Of a stretch of DNA of 64,000 nucleotides, positions 1-7,834 are shown in pieces. The position numbers and the translations under genes were made by a program. Within the stretch, counting starts at the first letter, position 1; every line of letters starts with the position of its first letter. Where the stretch lies: assembly GCA_023254175.1 (NCBI GenBank), contig JALQYJ010000023.1, forward strand, positions 18,174 to 82,173, read 5' to 3'. The notes under the pieces were generated by a model. That model saw only the letters and a list, made by a program, of their open reading frames with translations, did not search any database and was not told the origin of the DNA. Origin of the DNA: Runella sp. GTDB taxonomy: Bacteria > Bacteroidota > Bacteroidia > Cytophagales > Spirosomataceae.

Positions 1-2
1 TG

Positions 3-779
3 GAAGACGTAGACATCATTCATGGCGATTCCGATACGGTTGCATTCGGGATGGGTACGTACGGCTCCCGTTCGTTGGCCGTAGGAGGCAGTGCAATTAT
101 GAAGAGTTTGGATAAAATCATCGAAAAAGGTGCCAAAATCGCGGCGCACAAACTCGAATGTTCACCCGATGACATTGAATTTGCGGATGGTAAATTTACC
201 GTCAAAGGGACAGATAAATCATTAGGTTTTGGCGATATTGCCCTGACGGCTTACGTACCACACGTGTATCCTGCCAACCTTGAGCCAGGGCTTGACTTTA
301 GCAGTTTCTACGACCCTACCAACTTTACGTATCCGTTTGGTTGTCATATTGCGGTGGTAGAAGTTGACAAAGAAACAGGAGCAACCAAAGTAAAACGTTT
401 CATCGCTGTCGACGACGTTGGAAATGTGATTAACCCAATGATTGTGGACGGACAAATCCACGGTGGTGTGGCTCAGGGGATTGGACAAGCCTTGTTAGAA
501 GGGGTTGAATTTGATGGGAATGGCCAAATTATTAACGGCTCGTACATGGATTATGCCATGCCACGTGCGGATGATTTGCCGATGTTTGAACTCGACCGCC
601 AAGTAACGCCCTGTCCGCATAACCCACTTGGGGTTAAAGGAGCGGGTGAGGCAGGGTGTATTGGCTCTACTCCTGCCGTGGTCAATGCCGTGATTGATGC
701 GCTTTGGTCAGCAGGTCATCAAGTCAAAGACATCCGTATGCCGCTTACTCCTGAGCGTGTTTGGTCAGCAATGCAATAG
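3..779 (+). CDS. Molybdenum hydroxylase large (molybdopterin-binding) subunit, C-terminal part
   Basis: This is the 3' part of a xanthine dehydrogenase/CO dehydrogenase-type large subunit; the reading frame is open to the left edge, so the start lies outside the window. The first residues include GMGTYGSRS, a conserved molybdopterin-cytosine dinucleotide contact segment of CoxL-like proteins. Near the end is [12 protein letters not shown], containing the glutamate that acts as base at the molybdenum centre in this family. About 258 residues are visible. The FAD subunit follows 108 bp downstream on the same strand; the 2Fe-2S subunit is presumably upstream. The substrate (CO, aldehyde or N-heterocycle) cannot be told because the active-site loop that separates true CO dehydrogenases is not in the window. 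Family certain, substrate unknown. Confidence 0.93.
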   Translation, partial: EDVDIIHGDSDTVAFGMGTYGSRSLAVGGSAIMKSLDKIIEKGAKIAAHKLECSPDDIEFADGKFTVKGTDKSLGFGDIALTAYVPHVYPANLEPGLDFSSFYDPTNFTYPFGCHIAVVEVDKETGATKVKRFIAVDDVGNVINPMIVDGQIHGGVAQGIGQALLEGVEFDGNGQIINGSYMDYAMPRADDLPMFELDRQVTPCPHNPLGVKGAGEAGCIGSTPAVVNAVIDALWSAGHQVKDIRMPLTPERVWSAMQ

Positions 780-785
780 CTCCCA

Positions 786-876
786 ACCCCGAAGGGGAGT
801 TCTTTGTTCGGGGAATCTCTGCCCTAGTTGAGAGATTAAACTATAAATCCCCCCTTCGGGGGCAAGGGGGCTTTTA
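786..876 (+). terminator. GC-rich hairpins between the two hydroxylase subunit genes
   Basis: Two small hairpins lie in the 108-bp gap: CCCC-GAA-GGGG at 787-797 and CCCCCC-TTC-GGGGG at 849-862, the latter followed by a second G-run and CTTTT. They may act as an attenuator or processing site between co-transcribed genes, or may simply be the C/G-rich intergenic repeat common in this phylum. Function is inferred from shape only. Confidence 0.35.
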
Positions 877-887
877 AGCATTTAAAC

Positions 888-1745
888 ATGATACCACAAG
901 CAGTTGATTATAAACGCGCAGGGTCGGTGAGCGAGGCGATTAGCCTTTTGGCAGAAAACCCAGATGCAAAAATTTTGGCAGGCGGCCACAGCCTTATTCC
1001 CGCCATGAAGCTTCGTCTCAACAGCCCTTCATTGTTGATTGACATTGCTCGTATTCCCGAGTTACGCTACATCGAAGTCCGTGATGGTGGCGTGGCGATT
1101 GGAGCTGCCAGTACACACCATGACATTATTTCCAATGCAGAAATTCAGAGTCGCTACGGGGTAATGATTGAAGCAGGAGAACTCATTGGTGATACCCAGG
1201 TTCGCAATGTAGGTACTTTGGGCGGAAGCATAGCCCATGCCGACCCCTCGGCAGACTGGCCTGCGGCCTTGATTGCCCTCAATGCCAGTATCAAAGTAGA
1301 AGGCCCCAACGGTGCCCGTGAGATTCCAGCGACGGAGTTTTTCTTAGGGTTTTTCTACACGGCCCTCGAAGAAGGCGAAATTGTTACTGAAGTTGTGCTT
1401 CCAGCCCCTGCGGCAGGTTCGCGCAGTGTTTATCGTAAGTTTATGCAACCTGCCTCTCGTTTTGCGATTGTAGGTTGTGCCGCTTCGGTCACTATTGATG
1501 GCGGCACTATCACCGATGCCACTATTTCCTTGACGGGCGTAAGCGCCGACGGTGCCTTTTTGGACGAAGCCGTAGGAGCTGCGCTTATCGGTAAGTCTGC
1601 CTCTCTCGAAACCATCGAAGCAGCCGCTAATGCCGCCGCCGAAGGGGTTGAGTTGAATGAAGATCATTATGCTTCGAAAGCCTATCGTAAACATCTGGCC
1701 AAGGTATATACCAAACGCGCATTGGCAGGTGCTTGTGGCTTATAA
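888..1745 (+). CDS. Molybdenum hydroxylase FAD-binding medium subunit (CoxM-like)
   Basis: The 285-residue product has the two FAD-binding signatures of the CoxM/CutM family: AGGHSLIPAMK near residue 31 and the TLGGSIAHADPSADWP segment near residue 110. It begins with the family-typical pattern of a short strand followed by SVSEAISLL. Length is normal (about 280-290). It passes electrons between the iron-sulfur subunit and FAD in a cytoplasmic or membrane-associated heterotrimer. It sits directly after the large subunit, so the local order is large-medium; the small 2Fe-2S subunit is not seen downstream. A strong hairpin terminator follows the stop codon, ending the operon. Confidence 0.93.
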   Translation: MIPQAVDYKRAGSVSEAISLLAENPDAKILAGGHSLIPAMKLRLNSPSLLIDIARIPELRYIEVRDGGVAIGAASTHHDIISNAEIQSRYGVMIEAGELIGDTQVRNVGTLGGSIAHADPSADWPAALIALNASIKVEGPNGAREIPATEFFLGFFYTALEEGEIVTEVVLPAPAAGSRSVYRKFMQPASRFAIVGCAASVTIDGGTITDATISLTGVSADGAFLDEAVGAALIGKSASLETIEAAANAAAEGVELNEDHYASKAYRKHLAKVYTKRALAGACGL

Positions 1746-1752
1746 GTAGTGT

Positions 1753-1786
1753 GGGCGGGTTACTTTACTCATAACCCGCCCCATTT
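1753..1786. terminator. Bidirectional terminator
   Basis: A perfect 10-bp stem (GGGCGGGTTA at 1753-1762 pairing with TAACCCGCCC at 1772-1781) with a 9-nt loop and a downstream T-run lies between the convergent FAD-subunit gene and the PliI-like gene. It can serve both strands. Confidence 0.8.
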
Positions 1787-2359
1787 TTACTCTGGTATCA
1801 ACACCAGTCGTTTGTCAATATCCTGTAATTTATATTTTATCTCCCGAACTCCACCCGTTGCTTTGGCATTGATATCACCTGAGAGATAAATAGGAAACTG
1901 CCGAATCAGGTGATCATCTGCCATTTTGAACATGTCGTGCCCCATGTACCCTTTCGATAATTCGGGCGTCAGAGGAGCCATGTGGATTTTGTCAAACGAG
2001 TCGGGGAAAAATTGGTAGCCATATACTTTTCCAAAAGCTCCGCTGCCGTACGTACACGAATAGATATAAATCTCTGGGGAATTGTTTTGGTCCAAGTCAG
2101 ACGTTTCGGCATTAATGACCCAACCGTCGGTTTTCTGGCGAATCGTAATTAATAATTGGTTATTACGGCTCACTTTCATCACCATTTCACGCACAGCTCC
2201 CGCCTCACTTGTACTGATTTCGAATTGATGTTTCTTAAAAATAAGCGTTTTTTCGAAGCGTTCGACGTTAATATCTTCCGTTATAGGTGGGCGCAATGAA
2301 GTTACCATTGTCACTACAACAAGGGTACTTAAAAGCAGTATTTTCCCAAACTGAATCAA
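1787..2359 (-). CDS. Exported PliI-like (I-type lysozyme inhibitor family) protein
   Basis: A 190-residue protein with an N-terminal hydrophobic export segment (residues about 5-22). The C-terminal half carries the layout I associate with the periplasmic inhibitor of invertebrate-type lysozyme: a DLDQNNSPEIYIYS acidic loop, SGAFGKVYGY, GYMGHDMF, then RQFPIYLSGDINAKATGG and a final KYKL strand. Known PliI proteins bind and block I-type lysozymes of animal hosts or predators. The assignment is from remembered family pattern, not a search; a generic secreted protein of unknown role is the alternative. It is monocistronic, convergent with the hydroxylase genes. Confidence 0.6.
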   Translation of the reverse strand: MIQFGKILLLSTLVVVTMVTSLRPPITEDINVERFEKTLIFKKHQFEISTSEAGAVREMVMKVSRNNQLLITIRQKTDGWVINAETSDLDQNNSPEIYIYSCTYGSGAFGKVYGYQFFPDSFDKIHMAPLTPELSKGYMGHDMFKMADDHLIRQFPIYLSGDINAKATGGVREIKYKLQDIDKRLVLIPE

Positions 2360-2666
2360 ATTTTCAGAAATATATAGCCTCCAATGAAGCCATTTTGTGC
2401 TTCAATAAACGATATTAAACGTCTTTCTGTTAAAACACAAGCAAAAAAACGGCCAAAAGTACTTTCGTGATACAACTACCTCTTTTGAGGTCTTATAACT
2501 CACTACTTTTTTACACTCTGCCTAACAAACGATAAAATAAAAATGTACTTAAACTGGCTTGAGTGCAATTGAGCAAGAGCCTCTTCTTTTACAAAAAAAC
2601 GTTGATTTTTACCAATCCAATGAGTGTTGACACAGTGTATACAAATTCATTTATTTTAGGTAGAAA
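2360..2666. other. Intergenic stretch, no gene seen
   Basis: About 300 bp between the start of the PliI-like gene and the terminator of ccmF. It should hold the promoter of the PliI-like gene near its left end. I see no coding potential, RNA motif or repeat. Confidence 0.5.
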
Positions 2667-2702
2667 CAAAAAAGCAAGGGCCATAAGTCCTTGCTTTTTT
2701 GT
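2667..2702 (-). terminator. Terminator of the ccm operon
   Basis: AAGCAAGG pairs with CCTTGCTT around a 9-nt loop, flanked by A-runs on the left and T-runs on the right, so on the minus strand the stem is followed by a U tract. It lies just past the ccmF stop codon. Confidence 0.75.
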
Positions 2703-2733
2703 TATTTTTCGAACGTTCCAATAACCTAGTCTA

Positions 2734-5289
2734 TTATTTTTCCAGCTCAACACCCTTATCCCTAATCAGGCGAAACTCCCTAAAACGACGTAAAGTTGAA
2801 AGTGCAAAACCAATCACGAGCACAAGCGTTCCAATCCAAAGCACATTGATAAGCGGCTTCTCAACTGCTTTCATTACAATGTAGTCTCGTTGTTTCGAAT
2901 TCACTGCAAAGCTAAAGGTGCCCGTTTTAGGGTCAATTTCCATGAACTGAATCCGCAATCCAAGTTCTTCGCTTACTTCGGGCTTCCGCATTACCATACG
3001 GTCTTGGTTGATGGCAAACGTAGGTGCAATGAAGTACTCACGTTCTTTATCCAATACCTTGATTTGTGCTTTTACTGCAATGTCGTTGGGATTCAACGAA
3101 ACTCCCTCAACGGCATTAGTGCGGGTAACACTTTCGAGCACCGCCACGTAGTCATTGACAAAAAACGTATCCTGCAACGCCACTCGAAAATTTTCGGTAG
3201 GCGACCATTCCTCTGTCTCGCTGGGGTTTCCTCCCACAGTCACAAACGAATACAAATCTTTATTGAGTTCACGTTTAATGTCAGGCGACACCACCAATCC
3301 CATACGTTTATTAAACTGCGCCCGCGGAAAAAGTGTCGTGATGCGACCCGTCGGTTCGCGGTATTCCACTTCGTAGAAAACGTTTTCGGGATACACCGCT
3401 ACCGTATCGCCTTTTTTATGGTAAGTTTTTTCGCCAACTGTAATATCTCTCAAACAAACCGCGTGGAAATCACCCTCAATAATATCTAACCAACTACTTG
3501 GTACGTACTGCGGTACATCACGGATTTCGGTCCGAGGACCACGGTAGGTCAACAAATAATCGCCCATACGCGTCGATTGGCCCAGCCAAAGCAAGACATT
3601 TTCTTTGTTTTCTTTATTATCGTCTTTGGTAAAAAAGTCGTCTTTTGAAATCAAAAGCCCCGAGCCATTGAGCGACACTACCTTTTGATACCCCGAAGAC
3701 CATAAAATACCAATCAACATCAATGCCACGCCAATGTGGGTAATCGCTCCCCCTGAAAGTCGGTAGCTTCCTTTGAGCACCCCCAAAATAATAACCATAT
3801 TTGCCACTAACGCAAACACCGAAGCCGTCAGCAAAGCGATGTAGGGAAGTTTATTAATTCCCCCAAATGTGATAAGCAAAGCAGTGATAAACAATGAAAT
3901 CCAAAGGGGCGTTAGCAAATCCTGCATTTTACCCTTTTGAACACGTTTCCACCAAAAATACTGGCCAATACCCGTCAAGATGGCAATGACCGCAAAAAAC
4001 CAGAGTTGGAATTTTGTATAATACGTTATGGCATCGGTAGGTGGTGCTAGTTTAGATACCCCTCCAAAACTTTCCACGATTTTGTTCCAAACAGGAATAG
4101 AAGTAGGGATAATCACCTGAAAACTTGCCAAACAAATCACGGTGGCCCCAATAAAAAGCCAAAACTCCCGCGAATAGGTCGAGACTTCTTCGGCATCAGT
4201 AGGGAGCAATTTCCAAGCACGGGCCGAAATAATAACCGAAACCGCAATAAAAGCCAACAAATAGAGCAACAACTGCCCTGAAAGCCCTAAATCGGTGAAG
4301 GAGTGTACAGAGGCATTTCCTAAAATTCCGCTCCGGGTAAGGAAGGTTGAATACAAAATCAGGATAAATTGAGCAATCACCAAAATCACCGAAGCTTTGA
4401 GCGCCGAAGCATTTTTCTTGGCAATAATCATGGTGTGCAAGGCGGCAATTCCTACCAACCAAGGCACATAAACAGCATTTTCGACGGGATCCCAACTCCA
4501 GTAACTATTGAAACTCAGGGTTTCGTAGGCCCAATAGCCCCCCATCAAGATACCCACGCCCAAAATCACGCCCGTTAGAAGCATCCAAGGCAAGGCTGGC
4601 CGAAGCCATTCTATGACTTGTTTTCTCCAAAGCCCTGCCATCAAATACGCAAACGGAACGAGCGTAAGCGCAAAACCCAAAAACAGCGTAGGTGGGTGAA
4701 TCACCATCCAGTAATTTTGGAGTAAAGGATTAAGGCCATTTCCGTCTTGAGGAACAAAATTCGGATTAGCAGCCCAAACTGGCAAGTCGGGCATGGCTTC
4801 ACGCATGGTCAAGAAAGGCGTACTTCCAATTTTGAAATCAATGCCAGGAATAATAACGCCCAGAATCATCGAGGTCAAAAACGCCTGTACCAACGTATAG
4901 ACGGTCATCATAGGAGCTTCCCAGAGCTTGTTGGTACGGATTAAGATAACCCCTAAAACAGCTTGCCAAAACATCCAAAGCATAAAACTGCCTTCTTGGC
5001 CTTCCCAAAAGCACGAGAGCATATAATACCACGGTAACGCTTTCGAGGAGTGGCTCCACGCGTAGTGATACTCAAAATGGTGCCCATAAATAATGGTGTA
5101 TAACGTGACGCACACGCCCAAAATGGCCGCCGCGTGTACGTAAAAAGCCCCTCTTGCGAAGCGCTTCCAAGCACTAAGTTCTAACGAATCGGGTCGTAAC
5201 AGCGTAACACGCAAATAAGCATAAGTGGCTACTAATGCCGTTACAAACGATAAAATGACGAGAAGGTGTCCTAAGTTTCCGAGGGTCAT
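2734..5289 (-). CDS. ccmF: Cytochrome c heme lyase subunit CcmF
   Basis: A very hydrophobic 851-residue protein with many membrane segments. The tryptophan-rich heme-handling (WWD-type) region is visible around residues 245-275 as GGYWAYETLSFNSYWSWDP followed by VENAVYVPWLVG, and conserved VIHPPTLFLGF lies upstream. A long periplasmic domain occupies roughly residues 560-800 before the last membrane helix. CcmF takes heme from CcmE and attaches it to apocytochrome c at the outer face of the inner membrane. It is longer than E. coli CcmF (about 650), mainly through the C-terminal periplasmic part, as is usual in this phylum. It follows ccmE by 12 bp and ends the operon. Confidence 0.93.
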   Translation of the reverse strand: MTLGNLGHLLVILSFVTALVATYAYLRVTLLRPDSLELSAWKRFARGAFYVHAAAILGVCVTLYTIIYGHHFEYHYAWSHSSKALPWYYMLSCFWEGQEGSFMLWMFWQAVLGVILIRTNKLWEAPMMTVYTLVQAFLTSMILGVIIPGIDFKIGSTPFLTMREAMPDLPVWAANPNFVPQDGNGLNPLLQNYWMVIHPPTLFLGFALTLVPFAYLMAGLWRKQVIEWLRPALPWMLLTGVILGVGILMGGYWAYETLSFNSYWSWDPVENAVYVPWLVGIAALHTMIIAKKNASALKASVILVIAQFILILYSTFLTRSGILGNASVHSFTDLGLSGQLLLYLLAFIAVSVIISARAWKLLPTDAEEVSTYSREFWLFIGATVICLASFQVIIPTSIPVWNKIVESFGGVSKLAPPTDAITYYTKFQLWFFAVIAILTGIGQYFWWKRVQKGKMQDLLTPLWISLFITALLITFGGINKLPYIALLTASVFALVANMVIILGVLKGSYRLSGGAITHIGVALMLIGILWSSGYQKVVSLNGSGLLISKDDFFTKDDNKENKENVLLWLGQSTRMGDYLLTYRGPRTEIRDVPQYVPSSWLDIIEGDFHAVCLRDITVGEKTYHKKGDTVAVYPENVFYEVEYREPTGRITTLFPRAQFNKRMGLVVSPDIKRELNKDLYSFVTVGGNPSETEEWSPTENFRVALQDTFFVNDYVAVLESVTRTNAVEGVSLNPNDIAVKAQIKVLDKEREYFIAPTFAINQDRMVMRKPEVSEELGLRIQFMEIDPKTGTFSFAVNSKQRDYIVMKAVEKPLINVLWIGTLVLVIGFALSTLRRFREFRLIRDKGVELEK

Positions 5290-5301
5290 GTTGAGTATAA
5301 T

Positions 5302-5736
5302 CTACAGTTTAGCAGCCGTAGCTTCTTTAAAATCAGGCTTTTCGTTGGTGTATTTTGAAGGGCACTTCATCAAGATTTTATTACAAGCGAAGTGGTCGCC
5401 TTCCATACGCCCAATGACAACTACTTGCTCCGACTTGTCAAAATCTTGGGGTTTGGGGCTACCATACACTACTTTTTTAACAACTTTGTTGGTATCGGCT
5501 AGCATAAACTCAAAGTAGTTGGGGTCCATGACGGGGTCGTACTTCATTCCCACAATCTGTCCGTTTGTATCTTTGGTGAGTTTTCCCACCACGTGAATTT
5601 CAGTTTTCTCACCTTCTTTGGCCAATTCCTCGGCTTCCGTAAAGTTGGAATACGTACTGGCGTTTCCGTAAGTCGAAACGATGATTCCAATCGCAATCGC
5701 GATGACTATAAGTCCAAAAATGTGTATCTTTTTCAT
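5302..5736 (-). CDS. ccmE: Heme chaperone CcmE, CxxxY variant
   Basis: A 144-residue protein with one N-terminal membrane anchor (residues about 4-24) and a beta-barrel (OB-fold) periplasmic domain. It carries heme from the CcmC complex to CcmF. The classic CcmE binds heme covalently through a histidine in HxxxY; here the matching place reads CPSKY, with Cys125 and Tyr129. CxxxY forms are known from archaea and Desulfovibrio-type Ccm systems. A second cysteine, Cys118, lies seven residues earlier. Gene order (upstream a toxin-antitoxin remnant and ccmD, downstream ccmF) supports the call. Confidence 0.92.
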   Translation of the reverse strand: MKKIHIFGLIVIAIAIGIIVSTYGNASTYSNFTEAEELAKEGEKTEIHVVGKLTKDTNGQIVGMKYDPVMDPNYFEFMLADTNKVVKKVVYGSPKPQDFDKSEQVVVIGRMEGDHFACNKILMKCPSKYTNEKPDFKEATAAKL

Positions 5737-5760
5737 TTGTTTACTGATTTTTGATGCTTA

Positions 5761-5924
5761 CTAAATTCGTGTTACTCCGTACTCTTCAAATAATTGTTCT
5801 TTTGTTATAATACTTAGGTTATCAGTCAACGCCTGCGCAATCAATGTCCCATCAAGTGGGGCGCAATGATGAAACGGGAGTTGAGATAGTTTATTAATAT
5901 ATGTGTATCTAATAGGTATTTCAT
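5761..5924 (-). pseudogene. VapC-type PIN toxin remnant with internal deletion
   Basis: The start at 5924 reads MKYLLDTHILINYLN, the typical N-terminus of a VapC PIN-domain ribonuclease, with the first catalytic aspartate. After about 15 codons the frame is lost, and the C-terminal part continues in another frame: LPFHHCAPLDGTLIAQ then TDNLSIITKEQLFEEYG and a stop at 5761. A normal VapC is about 125-130 residues, so some 70 middle codons, including other catalytic acids, are missing. The start overlaps the antitoxin C-terminal stop by ATGA at 5921-5924, the usual arrangement of these pairs. Not expected to be functional. Confidence 0.75.
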
Positions 5925-6141
5925 AGATACATATACTCTTTAAAGTCCTCCAGAGGCTCATCAAAATCATCAGGCATGATTATATTATTTTCCCTTTAAA
6001 GCTCCCAAAACTAGTTTCCGTTCTTTCTGGCGTTGATTCTCCTTGGGCTTTATATACCAAAAAATCAACAAAGTCTTCTACCTCTGTTTGTTTTTTCAGT
6101 GGTAGTTTTTCGATTTGGGCTATCAAATCTAAAAGGCTCAT
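5921..6141 (-). pseudogene. DUF2281-type antitoxin, frame-disrupted near its C-terminus
   Basis: From 6141 the frame reads MSLLDLIAQIEKLPLKKQTE and continues for 53 residues to a stop at 5980, matching the small DUF2281 antitoxins paired with VapC toxins. The family C-terminus, MPDDFDEPLEDFKEYM, is still encoded just downstream (5977-5921) but in another frame; an extra 5 bases (5978-5982) separate the two. The first 53 residues may still be made. Its ATG overlaps the ccmD stop codon (ATGA at 6138-6141), so any product would be translationally coupled to the ccm operon. Confidence 0.7.
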
Positions 6142-6374
6142 TTTTTTGCTTGTTTTTCTAGCTTTGAAACTTTCCTATCTATATTCACCAAAAAGGCAAT
6201 AATCCCCACAAAAATGACCGATATAACCGCAAATACCACCCAAATTTTACCATCAGCCCGCATTTGATCAGCCATTGAGATTTCCTGTTCAACAGCTTGT
6301 TGTGCAAATAGGTTTAAAGAAACCAACACAAAAAGAAGGGTAGTGATAATAATGTTTTTGCTATATTTTTTCAT
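6138..6374 (-). CDS. ccmD: CcmD family protein
   Basis: A 78-residue small membrane protein with an N-terminal signal-like segment (ending near AQQA at residue 27) and one membrane helix (residues about 44-64), followed by the basic, coiled-coil-prone tail DRKVSKLEKQAKK. This is the Bacteroidota form of CcmD, which in other bacteria helps release heme-loaded CcmE from the CcmABC complex. Its place between ccmC and ccmE supports the call more than the short sequence does. Confidence 0.8.
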   Translation of the reverse strand: MKKYSKNIIITTLLFVLVSLNLFAQQAVEQEISMADQMRADGKIWVVFAVISVIFVGIIAFLVNIDRKVSKLEKQAKK

Positions 6375-6432
6375 TTCAACTCGTTATTTTAGATTGTCCA
6401 TTTTTTATTTTTAACCTTTTGATTGCCATCAT

Positions 6433-7089
6433 CTAATCTGCCTGCTCCTCCAACTTGCGTACTCGCACTCGTACCGTAGCCATCCATGTTCCAAGTAATC
6501 CCCAGCCAATCACAGCGGGATAAAACACTCGTCGCATTTGGTTGTCCATGTCCAATTCGCTAAACGCGGGGTTACCACCGTTTCCAGGGTGCAATGAATC
6601 GGTTAAGCGAGGAAGAATAAAAATAAGAGGAATGAACACCGCATAGGCCAAAATATTATATACCGCTGAAATACGCGCCCGACGCTGTTCATCATCAAAC
6701 GACCCGCGCAAAATTAAGTAGGCAAAGTACATCAACATACTGATGGCGACGCTGTTGAGCTTAGGGTCACTTGGCCAAGGGTCGCCCCACGTAACGGACG
6801 CCCACAGCGAGCCCGTAGCGCAACCCAAAATCCCCAACAAAATAGCTACGTTGGTAAATTCTACCGATTTGAGGTCGTATTGTAAATCATTGGTACGTAA
6901 ATACTTAATGGCATACACCAGTGAGGTTGTGAGCATCGCAATCATGGCAAACCACATCGGTACATGAAAATACACGTTACGAATACTTTCGTTCAAAATG
7001 GCACGGCGAGGAACCGTCCCCATCAATCCAAAGTAAAGCGTATAAGTCAGCAGTAGCACCGCTACTATTTTCCACCAATTATTCTTCAT
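6433..7089 (-). CDS. ccmC: Heme handling membrane protein CcmC
   Basis: A 218-residue protein with six predicted membrane helices. It has the tryptophan-rich loop of the CcmC/CcsA family, seen here as TWGDPWPSDPKLNSV, and flanking histidines such as the one in NVYFHVPMW that can serve as heme ligands. CcmC presents heme to CcmE at the outer face of the inner membrane. Length is close to the usual 230-250. It lies 19 bp after ccmB and 58 bp before ccmD. Confidence 0.92.
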   Translation of the reverse strand: MKNNWWKIVAVLLLTYTLYFGLMGTVPRRAILNESIRNVYFHVPMWFAMIAMLTTSLVYAIKYLRTNDLQYDLKSVEFTNVAILLGILGCATGSLWASVTWGDPWPSDPKLNSVAISMLMYFAYLILRGSFDDEQRRARISAVYNILAYAVFIPLIFILPRLTDSLHPGNGGNPAFSELDMDNQMRRVFYPAVIGWGLLGTWMATVRVRVRKLEEQAD

Positions 7090-7108
7090 AAGGTATTACT
7101 TTAATTCT

Positions 7109-7771
7109 CTAACTACGCCACAAATAAGGAAACAAAATTAAGGACAAACTAACCACGATGGCATCCAACGCCAACAAAATCATGACTTCTTCCGAACTAG
7201 ACCCACGGTCTAGGCCATCGAGTGCATTTTTTGCTAACTTCATCACCATCAACAACATAGGGATAATCACGGGAAAACTCAGAATCGCCATCAAAGCGCC
7301 GTTGTTTTCGGCTTTGGAGGCAATCCCCGCCACCATCGTCAACGACGACGCAAAGCCGATACTTGACAAAAAAATCGTTACTAAATACATCCACAAATCA
7401 CCGACAGGATTACCCATCACAAAAGCGTAAAACCCAAAACCCGTCAACGACAATACCAGCATCAATCCCGAATTATAAATGATTTTGGAAAGAATAATGC
7501 CTTGTGGGCTTGCGATGGTATAATAGTACAAAAGGCGTCCAGCGCGTTCTTGGGTAAAACTTTTAGAAATGGCATTAACCGCCGTAAACAAAATAATAAT
7601 CCAGAACAACGTGTTCCACATAATGGGCGTCAGCTGGTTGGATTTGAGTTTAAAACTCAAATAACAGACAAACACCGTACTTACAATGTACAACAGCATC
7701 CCGTTGAGGGCGTAGCGTTGGCGCCATTCGAGGGTTATTTCTTTTCCGATGAGGGTACGAAGTTCTTGCAT
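7109..7771 (-). CDS. ccmB: Heme exporter subunit CcmB
   Basis: An integral membrane subunit of the CcmAB ABC transporter, about 220 residues with six hydrophobic segments. I prefer the start at 7771 (MQELRTLIGKEITLEWRQRY) because this is the family N-terminus; an in-frame ATG at 7798 would add nine residues. It opens the ccm gene run. The partner ATPase CcmA is not in the window and must be encoded elsewhere, as is common in this phylum. Confidence 0.88.
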   Translation of the reverse strand: MQELRTLIGKEITLEWRQRYALNGMLLYIVSTVFVCYLSFKLKSNQLTPIMWNTLFWIIILFTAVNAISKSFTQERAGRLLYYYTIASPQGIILSKIIYNSGLMLVLSLTGFGFYAFVMGNPVGDLWMYLVTIFLSSIGFASSLTMVAGIASKAENNGALMAILSFPVIIPMLLMVMKLAKNALDGLDRGSSSEEVMILLALDAIVVSLSLILFPYLWRS

Positions 7772-7834
7772 CAGGGGCAAAATTACGACACAAACCAACG
7801 CGTTGTACTGAGGAAGGTCATTAGTTTTTAATTT

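Noticed and set aside
2360..2666. Possible small gene or RNA between the PliI-like gene and ccmF
   Set aside because: No open frame with protein-like character and no conserved RNA motif.
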